In this document: in pieces, positions 44,275 through 55,178 of the stretch
Numbering within the stretch: position 1 is the stretch's first letter
Layout of the letters: each line of letters starts with the position of its first letter
DNA from: Hermatobates lingyangjiaoensis
Lineage: Eukaryota > Arthropoda > Insecta > Hemiptera > Hermatobatidae
Assembly (NCBI GenBank): GCA_026182355.1
Contig: JAPFBL010000318.1
Coordinates: forward strand, 248,001 to 312,000
Length of the DNA: 64,000 bases
Direction of reading: 5' to 3'
Notes under the pieces: model-generated
Seen by the model: the letters and a program-made list of their open reading frames with translations, nothing else
Databases searched by the model: none
Told to the model about the DNA's origin: nothing
Made by a program: the position numbers and the translations under genes

Positions 44275-45925
44275 ACTTTACTATAAGTAAAGTATAGTGA
44301 TCGTGAAAAAATTCGATCTCGAGATTATCACGGAATTACATGTTTTGAGATCCCAGAAGTCGTTTTATGACGTTTTTACGATGATGTCTGTGTGTGTGTG
44401 TGTGAGTGGGTGGGTGGGTGCGTGTGTTAGCATTGCTTGTTACCACGCTACGGTCCAGAATCATTGATGGATCAAGTTGATATTTTACACAAAAATGGGC
44501 CTCATAGAGAAGAAGATCTCTATTGTTTTGGAAGAATTATGCATGATGGGAAAGTCACTTTTTTTGCCAAAAACCGTTTTTTTAAAAACATTTATTTCTG
44601 CTAAACTGATAACCCTAGAGTTTTGAAATATTGACATTATCATTGAGGTCACAAATGGAACAAACGAAAAATATATTCAGAATTTTAAAACAACAGGAAA
44701 TATTTTTTTTTAATAAAATGTAAAAATTTTGACTTATAATTCAATCTAAAACCTTGTGAGAGCGATACAAGCCATACTGTTAGACGGATTACAATGAAAC
44801 TATGCCTAAAAATAGAACATTGTGTGGAGAATGAGTTGAAATATTTTTTTGAAAATTACATTCGCTAAAGGGGCGTTATAGTACGATTTCTGTTTTCAGA
44901 AAATGATTTTTTGACGTTAAACGGCTCATTAAAAAATAATGAAAATTTGACCAAAAGTGGAACCAAAAATTAGCAATTTATAAAAAAAAATTCATGAAGT
45001 TTTAATTACGGAAAAGAGCAATAATGATATAAAAACCCTTTGTTTATCCTAGACTAAGAGATCACCTGCTATACTTGTCGAATTTTTTATATTTTTTTAT
45101 ATTGTTTACATTGACTTAGAAATTTTTTGAGCGATTCCACTGAGATAAAATTGATATTTATAAAGGAATAATTTAAATTGTTTATTGACTTATATGAGAT
45201 GTAAGAGGAATAATATTGTGCAGGAAAATAATAACACTCACTCAGAAAAAATTCGTATATTTGTTATTTGACAAAGGGGAAGGAAAATGATCTTATTAAA
45301 TACTAAGAAGCTTATTATTATGATTATTATTATTTTAAAGATCAAAATTCCCAGTATAATAATTCTATAAAATACCAAAAATGTAAATGATAATTCATAA
45401 TTGAAATCTTTCGTTTAGAGATTAATAAATGTAATTATCGTACATCTTTAATTAACAAAGCACCTTAAAATAACATTTTCTTCGCTTTTTAAGATGGTTT
45501 TCAGAGAAAAAAAGGGTATTTTCCTGTTTTAAATTTTAAAATTTTACTTTAATATTCAATGTAGAAGGATGTCAAGTAAACGATGTAAGAAATCCACTGG
45601 CTGTTTGAACGAAAGCCATTCTCTTGTAGGAGAATAAATTGTTTCAAGAAATGTTTAGTTTGGTTTTTCAAAAATGTTATTACTGCTGTAGTTATACTAA
45701 TGAAATTATTTGCAAATAATAAATTATTTGTGATGTACAAAAATGAGCTTATAAATTGATATGTCCTTCAATCACTATCTGTACTATTTCAGGAATGAAA
45801 AGCTAATAATTACATCCCATTTAGATGTTTACGTTATGCTTAAATGAGACGTTATGTTTTATATACTCAAGAAATTTGACATTAAGTTACTTATAGTAAA
45901 GTAGAGTGTAGGCCACTCCAGATTT
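44275..45925 (+). repeat. Macro-repeat unit 2
   Basis: Repeats unit 1 in order: ACTTTACTATAAGTAAAGTA, TCGATCTCGAGATT, GTTACCACGCTACGGTCC, AAGGGGCGTTA, CATTGACTTAGAAATTTTTT and the TAGGCCACTCCAG end. Confidence 0.75.
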
Positions 45926-46705
45926 TTTTACTTTGTTTACATTGACTTAGAAATTTTTTGAGCAAGTCCACTGAGTTAAGGAACAATTTAAAACGTTTAT
46001 TGACTTATGTGAGATGTAAGAGGAATAATATGTGCAGGAAAATTATAACACTCACTCAGAAAAAATTGGTATATATGTTATTTGACAAAGGGGAAGAAAA
46101 ATGATCTTGTTAAATACTAAGAAGCCATAAAATTCTTAGTATAATAATTCTGTAAAAAACCAAAAATGTAAAAGATAATTCAAAATTGAAATCTTTCTTT
46201 TAGAGATTAATAAATGAATTATCGTACATCTTTAATTATAAATCACCTTAAAACAACATTTTCTTCGCTTTTTATGATGTTTTTCAGAGAAAAAAAGGGT
46301 ATTTTCCTGTTTTAAATTTGAATATTTTACTTTAATAATCAATGTAGAACGATGTCAAGTAAACGATGTAAGAAATCCACTGGCTTTTTGAACAGAAGCC
46401 ATGTTCTCTTGTAGGAGAATATTTCGTTTCAAGAAATGTGTCACTTTGGTTTTTCAAAAATGTTATTACTGCTGTAGTTATACTAATGAAATTATTTGCA
46501 TCAGCTGTGTGATGTACAAAAGTAAGGTTATATATTGATATATCCTTCAATCACTATGAGTACTACCTCAGGAATGAAAGACTAATAATCATATCCCATT
46601 TAGATGTTTACATTATGCTTAAATGAGACGTTATGTGTTATATACTCAAGAAATTTGATATTAAGTTAGTTATAGTAAAGTTGAGTGTAGGCCACTCCAG
46701 ATTTT
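45926..46705 (+). repeat. Macro-repeat unit 3, first half deleted
   Basis: After ACTTT the sequence jumps straight to GTTTACATTGACTTAGAAAT, skipping the roughly 820-bp first half of the unit, then follows unit 2 to TAGGCCACTCCAG. It contains CTTTGGTTTTTCAAAAATGT and CTCTTGTAGGAGAATA, shared with 45600-45680. Confidence 0.72.
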
Positions 46706-46839
46706 GATTTTCTAATATTTTTAGGCTGATCTACCAGAATTTGATGAGTTGTATGTTAAGAAAATGTTATGTTGACATCGATGTTTTATTATACATATGT
46801 AATCAATGTTCAAACCACAGTAAGAAATGAAAAAAAAAA

Positions 46840-46885
46840 GAATATGATCTTTCAACCGTAGCAAGCGGTCTTCGTCCTAGTCAGA
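46840..46885 (-). ncRNA. Hammerhead relic (AGAUCU family)
   Basis: GACCG-CUUGCUA-CGGUU, GAA and AGAUCA persist, but the core reads AGGACGA. Confidence 0.42.
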
Positions 46886-46999
46886 AAGATTGCTGTTTGA
46901 CCTGGTTATTGTGAAATCTAGTTATAATATGTAATCAAATGTAAGTTGAATCATTATGTATTATCAAACATTATGTTGAGCATAAGATACAAAAAAAAA

Positions 47000-47990
47000 T
47001 TATATCAGTTTCTGCAATGATTTAAATGAAAAAAAATAATCATTTAAAAGAAACTAATGTTTTAAAGATAAGCGAGTGTCATTAACAAATAAACAGTATG
47101 TTTCGCACGAAATATGAATAGTTTGCTTTTTTATTAGTACTTTAAATATTTTTTGTATTTTAAGCGCTTAAAATTTGTTCCAAAGCAGAAGTTATCATCT
47201 CGTCTGAGAAAAACTGTTGAAGAGAAAGAGGGAAAAAACAATAGTACAACTAATAATTGAACACTGAGAATTGATGAGGAAGCTCATATTTGTCGTCTTG
47301 GAATCAGAACTACTGTGGGACTTAACCTAAATGGGTATTATTAGCAGTGGCACAGCAACTATTTTTGCTGCTCGGGGTGGTGGTATGTTGCAACCCCCCC
47401 ACCCCTCCCCCCAACAATAGATGCTGATAGTCCTTTAACATTCTTAAACTTAATTATTTTAACTTAATTTTAATTTTTATTTATAATTTTATATTTTATT
47501 ATTTTAATTATTTAATTGTTAATTTTAACATTGTTAAAAAAAGAAAGTCCTCAAAATATCTATTTTCACAGAATCAATGATCTTAGACTTCTCTTATTAT
47601 TCCCAGACTTTTATCTTATAACAGTACTCTTATACATAAAAAGTAGTCATGACAAGAAAAAAAAATATTAAAAATAAAAAATTAATTAGCTACGCAAACA
47701 AATATAATAAACATTCAAACCGTTTTAAAGAAGTAGTTTTTCAAAAATTTAAATTAAATTTATTTTTAATTTGCAAATATTACAGTTGAAATATCCGTTT
47801 GAGAACATTATTACACATATAAAACATAAAAGCAATATTGACCTTACAACTCATTTTGGTGTAACATTTTTTTATTAAATTTTTTTTAGTTTATATTTTT
47901 ACAAGCTCAAAATGCCGCCCTCTGGTTCGTGTGAGAACCAGCCCTTCCGCCATCCCTTGCTACGCCACTGATTATCAGGCATTATTACCC
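47000..47990. other. AT-rich sequence, nothing recognised
   Basis: A poly-C/GGGTGG stretch near 47375-47412 stands out; no gene was recognised. Confidence 0.35.
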
Positions 47991-47997
47991 TTCTAGG

Positions 47998-48312
47998 TTT
48001 TTTTTTTAAAACCAATCCCCTAGCGGGTCAAAAACGTCAGCTCTGACTCTGGTCTTTTTTGGTTGATCGGTGATTCTACATTGGGAGTTTTAAGTTTTTG
48101 CCTAACTGAAATGTATTTAGAGTAGGGATCTTTAACGAGTACCTGACATCGGACAGGCACGGAACCGACAGCTTAACGATCCTCTCTGAGGGACGACGTA
48201 CTCAGATTTATTGACATCCCAAGTGAATAAATGGAAGGCCAATTGGGTACCGAACCCTGGACCTACCAGTTCAGAGGCTTTTAGTTAACCACTGAGCTAA
48301 TTTGGCCCTCAC
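47998..48312 (-). mobile_element. tRNA-derived SINE, full length
   Basis: Minus strand box A TTAGCTCAGTGG and box B GGTTCGGTACC; the body matches 33293-33610 to the AACCAATCCC-type 3' end and A-rich tail. Confidence 0.75.
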
Positions 48313-48503
48313 CCGTATAATTACTGATTTTTGATTTATCCTAGTTCAACGGTGAATCACAAGGTATTCACTTTGAGTAAAGAGATAGTGTCTTATTCCA
48401 TGAATTTGTTTTTAAATGCATGCATTTCGTCATTACCACAGAGGTTAGTGTTATTAATATTAGAAATATAATATACCGTCTTACCTCGTACACTGCTGCT
48501 ATA

Positions 48504-48546
48504 GCTCTCGGACCGGTTTCGTGTGTCACCAATCTTCAACAAGAAA
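48504..48546 (-). ncRNA. Variant hammerhead (ACCGGU family), damaged stem II
   Basis: UUCUUG, UUGAAGA, U, UGGU-GAC-ACAC (two mismatches), GAA, ACCGGU, H17 = C, CGAGAG. The inverted partner lies at 48795. Confidence 0.48.
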
Positions 48547-48794
48547 TGGGAGGAAAAGCAACAAGACAAGAAGGAGTTCTACCTTTCTGATTATATAACC
48601 GGTCTACTTTCCCAATGCTGCCTAATTAGACTAAAGAACAGTAACTGAAATAAATATAAAATAAAATAAAAAATAAATACATAAAAAAGAGTTAAAATAA
48701 TTAAATAATAAAATCTAGGCAGCACTGGGAAAGTAGGTAGGTTATATAATGAGAAAGGTAGGACTCCTTCTTGTCTTGTTGTTTTTCCTCTCAT

Positions 48795-48836
48795 TTCTTG
48801 TTGAAGATGGGTGACACCCGAAACCGGTCCGAGAGC
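48795..48836 (+). ncRNA. Variant hammerhead (ACCGGU family), U3 core
   Basis: Stem I UUCUUG 48795-48800 with CGAGAG 48830-48835 (6 bp with wobbles); core UUGAAGA 48801-48807; U; stem II GGGU/ACCC with loop GAC; GAA 48820-48822; ACCGGU; H17 = C 48829. The only departure from consensus is C3 to U, giving a possible U3-G8 wobble. Confidence 0.58.
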
Positions 48837-49849
48837 TACAGCAGCAGTGTACGAGGTAAGACGGTATATTATATTTCTAATATTGTTTTTAAATGGTTAA
48901 ATTGAAATTTTGAGATCACTGGAGCTTCAGTAATCGTCAACACAATTTGCTTAGAAGAAGGATTGGTAATCCGAATGATGGACTCATAAGAAAGAAAGTA
49001 CTCATAGAGTCGGTGATCAGCTTAAAAAGTGTACGACTTAACTACTATTTCTGAAAGAAATATTTAGCTCAAAAAATTGAAAGCTAAATGTATCTAGTGT
49101 CAAAATTTTTATTAGTTATTCAAAATAAGGTTGTAACTGTTTTATATATATGTATAATTTTTATAAATTAAAACCAGGTATACATATCTTTTTATAGAAA
49201 ATATAATATATAACAATTATATTATAAACATATTATTAAATTTGATAAAATATCATAATATTATTTAAAAATATTATGAAAATTATAAAATCATAAAAAT
49301 TATCCGCTCGGAACTTTTTTGTTAGTGAAGTTTAAACATAATATAGTGCTATGTTATATTTTGATAGCACATTATAATGTGCTAGATCAAGCAGATCTAA
49401 ATGGTTTTAGAAAACTAAAGAATCTATTATATTTTATTAAAACTATAAGTGTTTATACAAAACATTAAAATCTACATAAAAAGAATGAAAAAAATTGAGA
49501 TGTTCTTTCATATACTTTTTGTTTCGTTTCATTCTCCTGCTTTCATTAAACGAAGCCCTTTACCTCGAGGCAAGGAGGCAATATCATCAAATGTTCCTAA
49601 ATCACTATCCTTGGGCCATAAACCTCCAAACAGGTTTGCAGACAAATGTCTTATTTTTTTCATTTTTTAAATTGATTTTTTGAACTTTATATATATAACC
49701 TTACTTTTTAGATAAAAAAATTACAAAAAAAAATTTTTAATTTAATAGCATTTATTAAATTTTTACTATATAATGATCATAAAGACAATAAATCTTTTTG
49801 TACGAATATGGTTATCGTTATAATTAATTAAGCTTATATATTATGACTA

Positions 49850-50089
49850 GCAAACGTACCCGTCTTTGACGGAATCAAGAATTCTATTATACTTGGTATT
49901 CCAAAATATCAGTTATAGTATTATACTAATACTATAATTAGAAATTATAGAATAGTAGAAAATACCATTATTAGTTCAGTGTTAAACAAATGCCTCTGTA
50001 TACACTACATTAGCTGTCTGTCCGTCAGGTTCATGGAAGAACAAACAGTTGAAACCTCTGACTATTGAGCAAGTAAACTACAGTTGACC
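49850..50089 (+). repeat. 240-bp direct repeat, copy 1
   Basis: Identical by eye to 50173-50412, 323 bp downstream. Confidence 0.85.
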
Positions 50090-50172
50090 TTGCCTTGGAT
50101 CGAGATCAGTGGCGCACCTTGGTAGCGGAGGCTCAGGTCCTAAATGGGCCGTAATGCCAAGGAGAAGAAGAA
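50090..50172 (+). mobile_element. 83-bp non-LTR 3' fragment between the direct repeats
   Basis: With the preceding GAC it reads DLALDRDQWRTLVAEAQVLN then GP and TAA, followed by TGCCAAGGAGAAGAAGAA. The DRxxWRTLV ending followed by an AAG-type simple tail resembles the 3' end of non-LTR ORFs, family uncertain. Confidence 0.5.
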
Positions 50173-50412
50173 GCAAACGTACCCGTCTTTGACGGAATCA
50201 AGAATTCTATTATACTTGGTATTCCAAAATATCAGTTATAGTATTATACTAATACTATAATTAGAAATTATAGAATAGTAGAAAATACCATTATTAGTTC
50301 AGTGTTAAACAAATGCCTCTGTATACACTACATTAGCTGTCTGTCCGTCAGGTTCATGGAAGAACAAACAGTTGAAACCTCTGACTATTGAGCAAGTAAA
50401 CTACAGTTGACC
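50173..50412 (+). repeat. 240-bp direct repeat, copy 2
   Basis: Second copy of 49850-50089; downstream sequence (ATGTGAGAAAAACTTGG) continues the element. Confidence 0.85.
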
Positions 50413-51934
50413 ATGTGAGAAAAACTTGGTCTCGCTAACTTGAATTCCTTCGTTACATAAAGTCTCCCTTTGTGACTTAGTTAACTTCATTGCGAAATAG
50501 ACTCTGACGGGACTTTGCAATCATTTCAACGGAAACAGACAGTGACTCGGAATCAATGGTATGCGTAGTATACACACAGACTCCCCAATACCACATCCAG
50601 TCATTATGTCCACCTCTATGGCATATCTGGCATATGGCATATCAGAGTCGTGACCCGTTGCACAGTTTTGGGGCACTCATGTTTCGTAACATGAAATTTG
50701 TTACTGCTACTAAATTGCAGCAACATCGTTGCTCCTACTTTAAGTTTTTACTCATGAGCAGGCAGTCCAGGAGAAATATATTCAGAGTCAAGAAATTCAA
50801 TTAGATAATGAACTGCTTCTTCATCACTAATCCAATCTCTTTACTTGTAATGACTTGTAAGTTCTTTCCTCGTTAGCGTAAGAACTTGTTTGTTGATTTT
50901 TCCTGCCTGTTCATATTAAGAGTTGAGAATGGCTCGTTTACAAAACTATTTATTCGTAATAGATAGTACATCCTCAACTCTGGGAAACACTTTTTCAAAG
51001 ATGTCAAATACGCAATATATTCATATGCTCCAATGAAATTAAAATCAACTAACAATACCTACTTGCCACACCTGTGTATTTTCAAAACAAACTTGTCTGT
51101 GAAGTTAGGAAAATACGCTTAAAGCCCTATAACTTCGTTTCTGTACTGAATTATGAATCTATTTAGAGCCCGTATTTTAAGTTAGGCATACACAAATCCG
51201 GTGTCAAAGTTTCAGCTCACCATGTCTTATGGTGGCTGAGTTTACTTGTGACAAACGTTTTTGTTTTAAACGTCCATAACTTCACTTCTACGTTGAATTT
51301 CCAATCAATTCAGAGCTTATATTTTAAGTTAGACCTACTCAATTCTACTGTAAATGTTTCAACGTTATATGTCTTATGGTAGCTGAGTTTACATGTGACA
51401 AAGTTTTGCGGACAAACAGACAAACCGACAGAAATTTTTCTAAGGGTGGATTCGGTTTCTCCAATGTATGAAACGTAAAGAAAAGTTGAAATGAGTCAGT
51501 TCTAAGCAATGTACAGACAAAATCATTATTTTATTTATATAGATATAATGAAAAAAAGCATATTCATTCTGAGTTTAATAAAAGGTAATTTGTCAATTGT
51601 GACACTTAATGGAATCCTCATTTTCTAAAATCCAAGCCTTTTAAAAAAACTCATCTACTGGTTCTCATATATTTTTTTTCGTGGTAGGATGTGGAAAAAT
51701 CTGTTCATCAGATCCCTTAGCAAGACGTCTTGCTTAGGGTATGTGGGGTTGGGGTTCCCGACCCACTAAAAAACCACATCCTATTTCCTGGCAATACCCG
51801 ACACAGAACCTTCACAATTATGAGAAGTAATTGCACATTACTTCATGCCGGTGCCTCAGTCCTCCTGAATAGGATTCAACTTCTTGTCCCCATTCGTTCA
51901 CCTATGAATTATCATTGCCCTTGCCTCACACCAC

Positions 51935-52083
51935 TTTCGTTCTTCTTATGACGTTCTTCTTATGACGTTCTTCTTATGACGTTCTTCTTATTTATTCTTT
52001 ACTTCTCTCTTATGTATAAGAGAGAAGTAAAGAATAAATTCAAACTAGAATTCATGATGTATTTAAACAAGGATTGCATTTGG
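51935..52083. repeat. Short tandem repeat and palindrome
   Basis: CGTTCTTCTTATGA occurs four times (51943-51990), then TTTATTCTTTACTTCTCTCT is mirrored around ATGTATA. The right half to GGATTGCATTT is the inverse of 42571-42633. Confidence 0.7.
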
Positions 52084-52200
52084 GCCAGGCTAGGTCAGTG
52101 GTTACGTGCTCACCTCTGAACCTCTGATCCTCACCTGGCTCTCGATTTATTTACGCGGGAGGTGAATAAATCTGAATATACTTTCGATCTTATATACTTT
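52084..52200 (+). mobile_element. SINE head fragment
   Basis: GGCTAGGTCAGTGG box A and GCGGGAGGTGAATAAATCTG body match the SINE at 33293; box B is deleted. Confidence 0.55.
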
Positions 52201-52684
52201 CGTTCTTATGAGAACCACCTCTACAAAGTTTGCAGCTTTTGACCAATTATCTTCATTTTGTAGCATTTTTTGAACTATGGTCTCTAGAGTGACCTCACCC
52301 AGTGATACTATTAATTGGTTCTCATATTACTAGCAAGAGTTTTATTATAATTAAAGATGACAGCATATCATTATTGAAGCCTATTGAATTAATGCTCTTG
52401 ATATATGAAAACAAATTATATATTGTTGATAAATGTGTATGTGTGCCTAAATTAAAATAAAACACATAGTTGATTGTCAGGGAGTATGGTATTATGTCTG
52501 CTTATAGTAAAGTTGAATGTAAGCCAATTTAGTTTTTCTTTATTATAATATTTTGCAGGTGCTAAGATTTTTCCTTATTAGTGGTAACTAAACTGTTATA
52601 GTTTATTTTTCTAGGAGCTTGCTCGTTTTGTTTTCACCTTTTATTTACATAGAACTGTTTATTCAGTAAGATTTGTTGTTGTTT

Positions 52685-52967
52685 TTTTTTATCGTTTTAA
52701 CGGATCCTCTAGCGGGTGATAACGTCAGCCGTTTTCCGGCTTTTTGTTATCACCCACAGATTCTACATTGAAAATACCTAAATTTTGCTAAACTTAAGTG
52801 CATTTTGAGTAGGGATTTTTAACGAGTATCTGACATCGCACAGGCTCAGAACCGACAGCTTAACGTCCTCTCCGAGGGATGACGTACTCAAATTTTTTCA
52901 CCTTTCGCGTAAATAAATCGAGCACCAGCTGGGGATCGAACGTTATCCACTGAGTTAATTTGCCCCC
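52685..52967 (-). mobile_element. tRNA-derived SINE with fused boxes
   Basis: Minus strand TTAACTCAGTGGATAACG runs straight into GTTCGATCCCC, so about 30 bp between boxes A and B are deleted; the body matches 47998-48312. Confidence 0.62.
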
Positions 52968-53075
52968 TTTTGGTAAGTTTACTACTTTCAGAATGATTTG
53001 AACAGTCTTCAAATTGACTTGAATCCAAATCGTTTTCGTTTTTGGCAAAAAAACTAACGACAAAATATTATTATA

Positions 53076-53076
<1 letters not shown>

Positions 53077-53104
<28 letters not shown>
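53077..53104. repeat. (TAA)n microsatellite
   Basis: Pure trinucleotide run. Confidence 0.95.
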
Positions 53105-53106
<2 letters not shown>

Positions 53107-54240
53107 CAGACAGACTGGCATTGCTGATTTCTTGTATAATAACTTCAGTTTTTGGTGTCCCACTGCGAAGACCAAATGAGCAATAAAAATGATTTACAGA
53201 TTTAAACTAATAATACTATAGCATGGTTTCAAACAAGAAAATGTGTATAAATCATTTAACGAATGACATTCTAATAATAATTCATATAATCAAATATTTA
53301 TCAGTTTGCATAATGCTTATTGTTTTTATTATTATTTTTACTTAAATTTAATAATTATTTACTTAAAAATTATTAAACTTTTAAGTAAATATGCAGTTGC
53401 CATGACAAAAAAATAGAAATAATTCAGAGAATTTAAGAGTAAAGGTGATGTAGTTGTAGTAGGAGAAACTGCATCACAAATAATTTCATTTAGATACATT
53501 AGGCAACATCGGATCAGCAATCAAAGTAAGATTAATGCAACTTTCAATTATTGTTTCTAATGTATATAAGTCAATACCTAAATTCAACTAACAAGACTGT
53601 AGGAATTTAATTTAAACTTTGAAACTGAAACTTAATTACTCCATCTGTGATTGGTAATATTGCAAAATTAACTGATCAATTTAAAATTGTTATTCATTCT
53701 TGAGGTAATAAAGTAGAGGAATGTTATAATAATTTTGAATTGATCTCTCAAACTGTAATTAATAATAACAACAAATTAGGTGTCTGCTCTTGAAAACATT
53801 TTTTACCAATATGCTATTATTATTTGAAAACAGGAAAATAAAGAATTCCATTCAAGCATCAGTTTGTAATTACAAGCGCTTCCCTATTTCTAATTAAATT
53901 CTTACAAACTACAACTAAAGCAATAATACGTATTTCTAAAATACAAACTTTGTTTATATGTGTAAAAAAAAACGTCTAAAAGTTTGTCTAAAACTGGATA
54001 GATTATACAAAGAAACATTTAGTTCTTATATAACTTTTTTCGGGGAACTAACTACGATATTTTGATTTTGATCAAGATCAAGATCATTTTTTGGGATCTA
54101 TCACCCATAATTATTCTTTCCAAACAACTTCAAGTCATTTGAAATAGGTTATATAACTTTCGTAGAGTTCATCCCATTTGTTCAAATATCTATACACTTA
54201 AATTGATTATGTGTATATGTAATCAATTACATCCATTTCA
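53105..54240. other. AT-rich sequence, nothing recognised
   Basis: No coding or repeat match was recognised. Confidence 0.35.
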
Positions 54241-54264
54241 TGTTGTGGTTTGATCGTATATATA

Positions 54265-54459
54265 TGTTGTCAGCGCAGTGACTTACCCATAGTTATCCAT
54301 GCTAATTCCCATGACCTCCGTTTCAATGATTGTTTCAGGGTACAAATCCTCAAACAAATCTCCGAGTCTAATTCCCATGTCACCCTTAGAGCTTCTGAAG
54401 AGGCATTCATATACCTCCTTGTGGCTCGCTCTACTCCTGGTCGTAACCTCTACCGTTAA
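54265..54459 (+). pseudogene. GIY-YIG endonuclease C-terminus of a second PLE
   Basis: A 5'-truncated fragment reads RSDLPIVIHANSHDLRFND, then LRASEEAFIYLLVARS and GRNLYR before TAA. It aligns with the endonuclease at 62544-62849 (LPVAIHAKSHGLSFND; LRASEEAHIWLLGARS; GLNLKR). The GIY-YIG half and the whole RT are missing. About 230 bp of UTR separate its stop from an HHR at 54691, the same order as in the PLE at the right end. The divergence points to a different PLE lineage. Confidence 0.75.
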
Positions 54460-54683
54460 TTAATTTTTTCCTCATCGTTTATACTTTTTCTTTTTTAATA
54501 TTATTTTCATACTTATTGTTGTCTTCATTATTATTTCATATTTTATTTTTAATCTGGTTTTATAAATAAATATTGGAGGGATTTCTATTTTTCCTTTCCT
54601 CCGCTGGGGGGCATCATTGCGGTGGTTCCACGAGTTATTCTGGAAGCCAGAAGAAGTTTGCTTCTCAACGCAAGTACTCCGCA

Positions 54684-54725
54684 CTTCTTCCTGATGATAA
54701 CGGATGTCGAAATATCGAAGTGAGC
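54684..54725 (+). ncRNA. Hammerhead ribozyme downstream of the PLE fragment
   Basis: Core CUGAUGA 54691-54697, extra U, AAC/GUC stem II with one mismatch next to the core, loop GGAU, GAA, AUAU, H17 = C, then GAAGUGAG. It belongs to the family of the copies at 39575 and 39702 but keeps U4, which those copies have lost. Confidence 0.55.
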
Positions 54726-54767
54726 TCTGTAGTGACTTCTTTTGTTCTTTCTTATGTGTTAAAGTTT

Positions 54768-54792
54768 ATATATATATATATATATATATATA
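54768..54792. repeat. (TA)n microsatellite
   Basis: Right edge of the PLE fragment 54265-54767. Confidence 0.95.
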
Positions 54793-54898
54793 GCTGAAAC
54801 CTGCTTGTTCATAAGTTTATGAAAGAGCAAATTTCAGATAAATATGGTCTAATTTTCAACAATGTATGTATACAGGAAGGACTGTCACGAAAAAATTT

Positions 54899-54903
<5 letters not shown>

Positions 54904-54934
<31 letters not shown>
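54904..54934. repeat. (TA)n microsatellite
   Basis: Left edge of a decayed HHR element (55008-55050, core CCAACGA) of the AUAU family. Confidence 0.95.
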
Positions 54935-54940
<6 letters not shown>

Positions 54941-55134
54941 CAAAGGGAAGAGAAAAACAGATAAAAACACACACTAAAGACTAGGCTTCAGCTACTCAAA
55001 GGGACTACTTCTGCCCAACGACGACGAATGTCGAAATATCGTAGTGAGTCTTTAGTTTGTTTTTTTGTGTTTTTTACTGTTTTCTCTTTCTTTTTTGAAC
55101 TAGTACTTCTGTTGGGCCGTTTAATGTTTTGATT

Positions 55135-55136
<2 letters not shown>

Positions 55137-55171
<35 letters not shown>
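55137..55171. repeat. (TA)n microsatellite
   Basis: Right edge of the same decayed HHR element. Confidence 0.95.

Positions 55172-55178
<7 letters not shown>

Larger units (their letters stand above)
49844..51545 (+). repeat. Dispersed ACTAGCAAACG element with internal duplications
   Basis: Starts GACTAGCAAACGTACCCG and ends near ATTTATATAGATATAATG. Contains the 240-bp duplication (49850 and 50173) and a roughly 147-bp unit present twice (51119 and 51266: CATAACTTC, TTTTAAGTTAG, ATGTCTTATGGT words). A deleted relative is at 18233. No protein was recognised. Confidence 0.5.
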
